Positions 56,271 through 64,000 of a stretch of DNA of 64,000 nucleotides are shown piece by piece. Made by a program: the position numbers and the translations under genes. The stretch is from Zygnema cylindricum (lineage: Eukaryota; Streptophyta; Zygnematophyceae; Zygnematales; Zygnemataceae): assembly GCA_037447655.1 (NCBI GenBank), contig JBBHKE010003258.1:45266-109265 (forward strand), in the 5' to 3' direction. The notes under the pieces are model-generated. The model did no database searches. It saw nothing but the letters and a program-made list of their open reading frames with translations, and was not told the origin of the DNA. Positions within the stretch are counted from its first letter, which is position 1; every line of letters begins with the position of its first letter.

Positions 56271-59200
56271 CTCCCCTTATTTTCTTTCTAATTTTAATTT
56301 TTCTTTTAACCCACATTTCTCCCGACAATATATTAATTAAGGAGAGGACACAGGTTTGGTCATCATGTCAGCCACCACTTCTTCACCAGGCCTATACACA
56401 AGATTTAAAATTTTATTTTCAACTTTTTCTCTTACGAAGCTTAATCTTATGTCCATATGTTTTGCTTTGAAATGGTGTTTTGGATTGGCTGCGATTGCGA
56501 TTGCAGCTTGATTATCGCAAAAGATTTCATGCACTCCCTCCTTCATATATCCCAGTTCTTGCAACAATGACTTCACCCACATTAGTTCTTTTACAGCAGA
56601 ACAAGACGCCATATACTCAGCCTCCATAGTAGACTGAGCAACCACCTTTTGTTGCTTACTGCTCCAACAGCAAGCTCCTTCCCCCACATACAAAACATAT
56701 CCAGAAGTGCATCTTCTCATAGGTGCATCCCCATAACTGGCATCACTCCAAGTGGTGATATCAGTGTGCTCCCCTCCCAAATGCAACCATAATTCTCTGG
56801 TTCCAACCAGATATCTCATGACTCTCTTGGCTGCCTCCCAGTCTCTCTTCCTAGGATCATTAAAACTCCTACTGAGTACTCCAACTGCTGCCGCTATGTC
56901 CGGCCTGGTACAGTTCATAAAATAAATTAAACTTCCTACGACATGTCTATAAGGGATAGACTTGATAAACTCTCTCCTCTGGACTCATCTGATCATCTAA
57001 GATCATCACTCCTTCTTCTACACTCCCATCACTTACTTTTTTCAAGTCCATGGGAGTGGTACAACTGTTAGCATTTTCCATCTGGAATTTCTCAAGCATA
57101 TTACCTATTCCTTCTTTCAAAGTAAGTTTGATAATCTTCTTCCCCCTATCTCTCTCCATTTGGATACCCAAAATATATTTTGCCTCCCCTAAATCCTTCA
57201 TATCAAATCTGCCCCTAAGATCTTTCATTAGCCTATTGATATTCTCCAAAGACTTACGTAACACAAGTAGATCATCCACATAAATTCCAATAAAATTGAC
57301 ACCATTCTCATCTTCAAACATATAGATAGAATGGTCAGAGCTGATCCGAATGTATCCCAGATCGGTGAGAAACTCATCTAGTTTCTTATTCCACTGTCGG
57401 GGAGCCTGCTTCAGTCCATATAAGGACTTTATGAGCTTGCAGACTTTGCTCTCTTCTCCTTCTTCCACGAACCCCTCGCGTTGTCTCATGAAAATTTCTT
57501 GCTCTAACTCACCATTAAAAAAAACAGTCTTAATATCCATCTGGTGTATTTCCATGTCTTCGGTTGCTGCCAGACTGAAGAGAATCTTTAGTGATGGGAA
57601 CCAAATAACTAGAGCAAAAGTCTCCTTATAGTCAATCCCCTGCTTTTGGGTAAACCCCTTTGCTACCAATCGAGCTTTATATCTCTTAATGGTATTATCT
57701 GGGTTCAGCTTTAGTTTAAACACCCATTTACAGCTAATCGGTTTTCTGTCCAGAGGACAGTTCGCTAGTTCCCAAGTATTTGCTTCCATGATGGAGGCCA
57801 TTTTATCATTTATGGCTCTAATCCATGTGTCTTTCTCAAAACGGTTCACTGCCTTCGAGTATGACTGAGGCTCATCCGAGTGAGATAGCTTAGTTTCCTT
57901 ATAGGCGGCATGTTTCTCTTGTATACTTTTCCTGCTCCTTCTCCCTCCCTCAAACTCCGAAGCCGAAATGGAGGGAAGTCTTGGATTTCTCCTTACTGTC
58001 TCATCGGCTGTCTTTTCCATGGAACCGGTTCCGATTCCTCCTCTTTTGTCTCCTCGAAGTCAATAGGAATATGTGAGATTTCCAATGGATCTCTTGTATC
58101 TTGGATCTCCCTTGAATCTGCAATTATATTTTCACTCATGTCTCTTTCGAGAAACGACCAAGTTCTCCTCACTTTCGGACTCAAAACTGATTCTTATCCT
58201 CTTGGTATATTTGAAGGGGTCAAATGACTTCCCTTCATCCATGACAACTAGTTGTTTGACCAGAATGATATCTTTCTTTGCTAAGTCATAGACTCTATAT
58301 CCCTTGACATCCTTATATTATCCTACAAAGTATCCAAGTTTTCCCTTAGCATCTAGTTTCCAGTTTTTCCTATCTGAATCAAGATTGAAAACTTGGCTAC
58401 CGAATACTTTAAGGTGAGAGACATCTATTTTTCTTCCAGCCCATCTCTCATAAGGTGTCATTCCTTTTACGGCTGAGGTTAAGACTCTATTCTTAATGTA
58501 GTTGGCACAGTTCATGGCTTCTGCCCAAAATCTCTTTCCTATTTTCTTGTCGGCCAACATACTGCATACACTATCGCCTAGTGTTCCGTTCAACCTCTCA
58601 ACTACCCCATTTTGTTACAGGTTATATGCTACGGTTTTCTGGTGTTGAACTCCCTCATCTCTCAAATATTCTTGAAACTGGTTAGAGGTATGTTCCCCCT
58701 CATTATCACTCTTTATTCTCTTAATGGGGGTTTCATGCAACTTCTCACTCCAGGCTGTATACTCTTTAAAGTAAGTTAGTGTTTCAGACTTTGTTTTTAG
58801 GAAGTAGACTCTAGAGTATCTAGACCAGTCATCGGTTATTGTAAACATAAACCTCTTCTCTTCGACTAAAGGTACTTTTGTAGGTCCCCAGATATCTGTG
58901 TAGACGAAATCTAGTACTTTTTCACCCCTATATGTGGCGGCTTTAGGAAAAGGGAGTGTGTGAGCCTTACTTTGAGCACAGCCATTACAATCATTCACCA
59001 TTTCATTATCCCCAATCTGAATGCCTTCTACTACACCAAGCTTCTTTATTTCCCTCGGCCTATAAAAATGCACATGCCCCAACTGCTTATGCAAAATCAT
59101 CAACTTTGTAACACCAACATAGTGAGAATTCTTCTTTTCATTACTCAAGAAAAGCCTAAACATTCCTTGGCTACCCTTATCTACCGTGAAGTAGACTTTA

Positions 59201-60192
59201 TCCCCATACTTAGCTGTAAAGACTCCCTTTCTAGTGAAGGTATCAAACTCTTTGTCATCTAACACAGGCTTGGAGACAAGATTTTTACTCTCCTGAGGAA
59301 TGTAGAGTACATCTGAGAAGATGAGTATAGAAGTCTTACCCTCCACTAAGACTTTCAGATCTACCGACCCCACTAAATTTGTGGTAACCACTCTCCCATC
59401 CCCATACGCTATCTCTATAGTAGGGATCTTTCTTAGCTTAGTAAAGAGGTGTTTATCATGACACATATTCATGGATGCACCTGAGTCGATGATCCATCCT
59501 TCCTGTGGAGCTTCCTGAATTGCTCCGGTAGCACACTTATGTTTCTGAGGGATCTCCTTCTCCTCTAGACTCTCGTCAAGAAGAAGCTCCCCATCCTCCT
59601 CCTCAGAGGACTCGTCTTTGGTTTCTCCTTTCACTTTTGTGACCACATGTGCCTTCTTTTTCCCTCCGGAAGAACCCCCTCCACGGTTCTTTTGAAGCCT
59701 CGGCTCCGACAGAGCTTGACACAATCCGCTATGAAGTGTCTTGGCTTTTTGCAAAAATGACCGAGACCCTTTGGGGGTCTCGTTCCTCCAGACTGATCTC
59801 TCTCTCCTTTGAATGGTTTCTTCGGATCCTTTCCCTATCTGTTTCCTCCTACAGCTAAAACTTGAATGCTCTTTCCCCCCCTCCTAATCTCAATTGTGTT
59901 CTCCTGCAAAAGTATCATCCGAACAAGAATAGGAGTAAGAGGCATCTCCTTCTCTTTCCCCTTTTCGGACACACTTTTGTCCCCATCATCTGCCTCCTCT
60001 GCTGCAGCTGAGGTTGTTGTAGAAAACCTTATTCCACCAAACCCTGGTGGAGTTCCCTGAGGTGGACGTTTCACTTGTCCACTGACAATATCCCAGTTTT
60101 GTTTTTCGCACATAGCCCTTATCATCATGGCTTGTAAAGAGATGAACCCAGATCCATAGAAGGTGGGCACCCTAGAGGGTGCGGCTATAACC
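56271..60192 (-). pseudogene. Copia gag-pol of E5, inactivated, with a gag deletion
   Basis: Minus strand, in order. A gag N-terminus (60197-59835) goes straight from PLTPI to VRMILLQEN, missing about 130 residues present in E4. The degenerate zinc knuckle CKKPRHFIADC has lost its first cysteine. Protease (WIIDSGASMNMC), pre-integrase zinc (CNGCAQSKAH) and integrase start lie in 59754-58615, which reads through where E4 is shifted. The integrase end is in 58593-58318. Reverse transcriptase with IYVDDLLVL is in 58020-56947. RNase H is in 56918-56337. Stops and frameshifts separate the blocks. Confidence 0.92.
60178..60192 (-). promoter_or_regulatory. degraded primer-binding site of E5
   Basis: The plus strand GGTGCGGCTATAACC differs from the intact GGTGGGCCCATAACC of E4 at three positions, and the ATG has become ATA. 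Confidence 0.65.
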
Positions 60193-61203
60193 TGCAATTA
60201 TGTGTCCTCCATTGGACTACAAAATTAAACAAGCCTCTAGATAGCTTTTAACTAACCCACTTTCAGCCACAACCACTGCTGCCCAAGAGGACAAATTGAA
60301 AGTCTGACTAAACCCCTGTGCAGCTTGGACTCCTCTGAGTCCGTGGCAAAAACAATCACTAAAAACGCCCCAACCGTCCGATAAGTTATAAGGTGGCAAA
60401 GATGCTAATTCATACAAACTCTCAAAGAGAGAGGTAACTGTCTACAAAAAAATTACTAAGTCCTAAACCCCTCTCACAACCCCTATCTACTATAGTACGA
60501 TCCAATCAAATCACTATGCAGTATAGAAAAGGTACTACGGCCGATTTACTTTCTGTACGACTTGTGTACAACAAGGCCATTGAGTGGATGCGTGTCCACG
60601 TTTTAATCGTCCTTATGTTCCCCGAAATTTCCGCGACCAAATGTTTTCTCTCTGCGTGGCGTCAGGTCATGCCACATCCGAAAGCCGCCAAAGTGACCAA
60701 TCCGAGATCTCGACGTTGATATGTGCCGTTGGATCAAAAACCAACATTTAATTTGAACTGTCGAAACAAATGTCTGATTCATTTGTTTCGTGCGGAGATC
60801 ATGTTCGCACTATATTTTTAACTGGTTCTATGTTCCCTCATTCATAATTCCGTTTATTGGATTAACAATCATGCTATAGTTTATATATTTAGCACACCTT
60901 ATGTTTACTAGCGAACTTCTACGACAGACCAGTTGGAGCTCACGGCTCTGCCTCCCTCTGCCAGTCGGAGGTTCGAGTCCTGCGGGACTCAATCTTTTTA
61001 TTGAGAGTGACTTATGTCACTCTTTAGTTCTGCTTATGGAGCTGAGGCAGCCATGGCTCCATCACTCTCTCTCTCCTTTAGTGACGACAACATGTATGGG
61101 GGCTAGAGAGAAGGGTTGGAGGCAGGCTACCTATGCTTGTCTTGCCTTTTTCATAAAACTAATTAGACCTAGAATATACACTTTAAATCTAGCTATTACA
61201 ACA
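60193..61203 (-). repeat. 5' LTR of E5
   Basis: Starts TGCAATTATGTGTCC and ends TTACAACA. It is clearly more diverged from the E5 3' LTR than the E4 LTRs are from each other. The tRNA-like module is at about 60918-60992, with a perfect B-box GGTTCGAGTCC at 60970-60980. Confidence 0.8.
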
Positions 61204-61906
61204 GGGCCTTCTAGTCATCACCAAGGAGTCGGCGACAACATGCCATAGTTTCTCTAGCCCCACTACCCCCTCCACGACTTGGAAGGACTAGCACCTGGGG
61301 AGAAACGGGCCAAGGAAGATGTCCGCCAAGTTTGAAGAAATGGGAAAGGGAGGTGGAGGGCATCTTGTATTATTATCTGGATGGCCATAGGTATCGGGTG
61401 ACAATTGCGGCTAGGAGCAATCGTAAGCTGAAACATCAACTCCTCGATCCAAATTCCAACTCTCACGTGGGGCCGAGGATGATGCGACGCATTGAGGGGG
61501 GTGATAGACAGGTCCCCTAGGGTTATACAATGCTAATAACTCCGTGGGAAGGGAAATACGTATCTCAAATTCAAAAAATTGTGACACTCGAAGACATTCC
61601 AAACTTCAAAAGATTCTTAAGAATTTGGGGTGGAGGTGGGGGAGGATCGGGACAAAAGGGCCCGGACATGGTTAATAAATGAAATGGAATGGAAGGTGGA
61701 AATGGAAAGGAGGAAAAGGAATGGATGGATGGGAAATAAATATAACATAAATATGGTGTGGGGGCGAGGGTCTGGTGGACGGAAGGGAATATGGGGGAGA
61801 TGGGGAAGGATGGTGCCATGGAGGCCGGGGGAAGTGCTGACTAGGGGTAACATCTGTGGTTTCGCCAATGTGCGTGTTGTTGGCAGCAGCCGCGGGCCAA
61901 ATCCGG
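61204..61906 (+). other. unrecognised coding-like fragment and G-rich sequence
   Basis: A plus frame (61332-61517) reads KKWEREVEGILYYYLDGHRY and RVTIAARSNRKLKHQLLDPN, stops, then continues in frame YVSQIQKIVTLEDIPNFKRF. I do not recognise a family. It may be the remainder of E3 displaced by E5, or host sequence. G- and A-rich sequence follows. Confidence 0.3.
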
Positions 61907-62332
61907 AGGTACATGGTTACGGGAAGTAGGAGCTGTCGCGTAGTGCAAGAGGAAAAGACAAAATAGAGGAGATCTGGAGGTACATGGCTATAGGAAGTAG
62001 GAGTTGTGGCGTAGTGCAAGAGGAAAAGACAAAATAGAGGAGATCCTGAGGTACATGGCTACGAGAAGTAGGAGCTGTCGCGTAGTGTAGGAGGAAAAGA
62101 AGAAATAGAGGAGATCCGGAGGTACATAGCTACGGGAAGTAGGAGCCATCGCCTAGTGTAGGACGAAAAGACGAAATAGAGGAGATTCAGAGGTATATGG
62201 CTATGGGAAGTAGGAGCTGTCGCGTAGTGCAGGAGGAAAAGAGGAAATAGAGGAGATCTGGATGTAAATGGCTAACGGAAGTAAAAGCTGTTGTGTAGTG
62301 CAAGAGGAAAAGACGACATCGAGGAGATTTAG
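61907..62332. repeat. 71-bp tandem array, six copies
   Basis: Units start at 61907, 61978, 62049, 62120, 62191 and 62262, each exactly 71 bp apart. Each contains GGAAGTAGGAGCTGTCGCG and GAAATAGAGGAGAT with a few substitutions. Confidence 0.97.
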
Positions 62333-62335
62333 TGG

Positions 62336-62406
62336 GTCTATATATATGCCTATATATATGCCTATATATATGCCTATATATACACCTATATATATACCTA
62401 TATATA
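62336..62406. repeat. TATATATGCC-type 12-bp microsatellite
   Basis: TATATATGCCTA repeated three to four times, then CACCTATATATATACC variants. Confidence 0.95.
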
Positions 62407-62559
62407 TTTTTGAAAAGAGGTTATTAATAGTTCACTCCTCTATTTTAGTTATGCTTTGAAGAGAGAGAGTGATGATTAAAGGCACGCCATGGCTGCCGCC
62501 TTATTTAGAAGGTGGCTCATTTTGAACTAGAGGATATTTTACCAAAATGATGCCTAGGT

Positions 62560-62794
62560 CAGAATTTGAAAGGTCATCTTTGACCAGCAATAACTTACTA
62601 CTCAGGGGAGCAAATTCAGTGATTCTTTTGCGTTTGACTCAGGGGAGTCTTGTCCTCATAGGGGTGAGGGTGGTCAGAATATTTGTGTGCCTGGGCGGCG
62701 CTTATTCAGTTTGAAAGTGGAAGGGGCATAGATTATCCTAGGGGCTTTACATAGGCTGCTCATTCTCTAGGTCAATGGAGACCACAGAATTGCA
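62560..62794 (+). repeat. 5' LTR fragment of E6
   Basis: Homologous to the last about 230 bp of the E3 LTR (TCTTTGACCAGCAATAACTT, GGGGAGCAAATTCA). It ends GAATTGCA and abuts the primer-binding site. The rest of the LTR is missing. Confidence 0.75.
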
Positions 62795-63664
62795 GGTTAT
62801 GGGCCCACCCTTTAGGGTGCCCAAATTTGATGAATCAGACTTTATTTATTGGAAAATGATGATGGAGGGAGAACTCTTTGAGAAGTACCTATGGGCTTAG
62901 TTTCTGGACAAGTTCGATGCCCACCTCCATCTGGGTTTGGAGGATCACGTTTTTCATGCACCTCCGCCACTACAGCAGCCAGAATGGCTGCCACCATCAT
63001 TGAGGATAAAGATGAGGAAGGAGAGGAGATTGTTATGGAAGGAGAAAAAGGAGTTGCAAATCAAATGACACCATTGCCGAAGGTGATACCGGCAGCAAAA
63101 CCACCAGCAACAGTGACAATGGTTCAGACTGATAGATTTGAGTATGAAAAGTGGAACTACAAAGATAAGGTTGCTAAGCTCTTAATTCTTAAAAGCGTAG
63201 CGAAAGGCATTGCCATTCCCCTTATGCATGTCAAATATTCATCTCAGATTAGGATATCACTACTTAACAAATATAAGATTGGATCATTGTAGCTGCAACA
63301 GTTGGCGGAAAATAAGATAGCAGCCTAACTTTATAAAGGAGGAAACACGAATAACTATTACAATGATTTAGGAGCATTATTTGGAGAGCTAGAGAGTGCA
63401 GGTAACTCATGGTCTGAGAGACAAAAAGTGAACACATTGATGATGAAACTACCTGAAGAGTATAACAATATCCTTAACCGATTGCAAGACATAGGAGATA
63501 GCAATTGGAATTGGGTTGACACAGTGGAAATGATTTTAGTGAAAGAAAGCACCATAGAGCTTAGGAGAGGGAGTCCAATTGTTCAAGCATTGTCTATAGG
63601 AGTTGATTGGCGGAAGCGTGATGAGGAGAGAGGGAAAGATCCCTATCAAAATTTTCGGAGGTAA
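62775..63664 (+). pseudogene. Copia-type gag of E6
   Basis: An ATG in the LTR end (62775) or in the primer-binding site (62799) opens QVMGPPFRVPKFDESDFIYW and MMMEGELFEKYLW. One missing base near 62894 shifts the frame, after which SGQVRCPPPSGFGG continues. Stops follow at about 63290 and 63326, then a clean stretch NTLMMKLPEEYNNILNRLQD and RRGSPIVQALSIGVDWRKR. It ends just before the 3' LTR. There is no zinc knuckle and no pol. Confidence 0.85.
62795..62809 (+). promoter_or_regulatory. primer-binding site of E6 (initiator tRNA-Met anticodon arm)
   Basis: GGTTATGGGCCCACC, identical to that of E2 and E4, directly after the LTR end. Confidence 0.78.
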
Positions 63665-63678
63665 GAGGGATCCACCCG

Positions 63679-64000
63679 TGTAGAAACTAATGGTTTTATT
63701 AGTATTTTCTAGGTCTGAAAAGAAATATAGAAGTCGAGGCAGTCTATCTCTAACTTCTCTCTCCAACTCTCAAACTTTTCGCAGTCACTGAGAAATTGGA
63801 GAGGAAGCTAGAGCCATGGCTACCTTGGCTATCCTGAGGTTTACGGGAATTTTATATTAGGGTTTATTTATTAAATTAAAAGGTATGTGCCGGCGGCAGG
63901 ATTTGATCCTTGTACCTACCGGCCGGCAGACAGGAAATAGCCGGTAGCCTTAGCCGTTTAATCTAGCGGTAGTGTTACGTAGCATATAGTTTGATATTTA
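63679..64000 (+). repeat. 3' LTR of E6 (runs past the window)
   Basis: Starts TGTAGAAACTAATGG, close to the E3 LTR start. It carries an antisense tRNA-like module at about 63888-63970. Confidence 0.8.

Noticed and set aside
61907-62332. CRISPR-like array
   Set aside because: Units are head-to-tail with no spacers, and the sequence is eukaryotic.

Overview
The window is a nuclear, eukaryotic, AT-rich and strongly repeat-dominated stretch. It holds one complete spliced gene, one probable exon of a second gene, and at least seven LTR-retrotransposon units. Their Copia-type pol proteins and the plant-type purple acid phosphatase point to a large green-lineage genome. A charophyte-like streptophyte alga would fit, but nothing here fixes the species.

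Layout: 1-266 is a probable exon resembling a PstS-type phosphate-binding protein. 481-3470 is a decayed Copia pol (E1) whose 3' LTR is split by E2 (3927-8412), an LTR element with target duplication, two LTRs, a broken gag and no pol. 8.5-16.6 kb is non-coding DNA with short terminal-inverted-repeat elements. 16.8-20.0 kb and 22.5-24.5 kb are two blocks of one ATCTAATT-type minisatellite in opposite orientation, flanking 2.1 kb of other sequence and a GATA/CGAT microsatellite. 25.1-26.3 kb holds nested short elements. E7 (26633-31886) is a Copia element with two short elements in its 5' LTR, a hAT-like element in its 3' LTR and a head-to-head RNase H inverted repeat inside.

33135-38595 (minus) is an intact eight-exon gene for a 384-residue membrane-anchored purple acid phosphatase with all five metal-ligand motifs. 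39.5-43.3 kb is a cluster of fold-back elements, a 49-bp tandem array and a second hAT-like element. E3 (from 43313) pairs a Copia-family LTR with an unrelated gag-protease region. E5 (minus, 48816-61203) is a Copia element into whose LTR the younger sister E4 (49156-55588) has inserted with a 5-bp target duplication. 61.2-62.4 kb holds a coding-like fragment, a 71-bp tandem array and a 12-bp microsatellite. E6 (62560 to the window end) is a gag-only Copia derivative.

Three observations stand out. (1) The Copia elements carry a primer-binding site complementary to the anticodon arm of initiator tRNA-Met, implying half-tRNA priming, and gag initiation lies at or inside that site. (2) A family of about 0.67-0.76 kb inverted-repeat elements carries a hairpin at a fixed distance (about 210-224 bp) from one end; the hairpin sequence differs between copies while remaining self-complementary. 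(3) The LTRs carry an antisense tRNA-like T-arm/B-box module.
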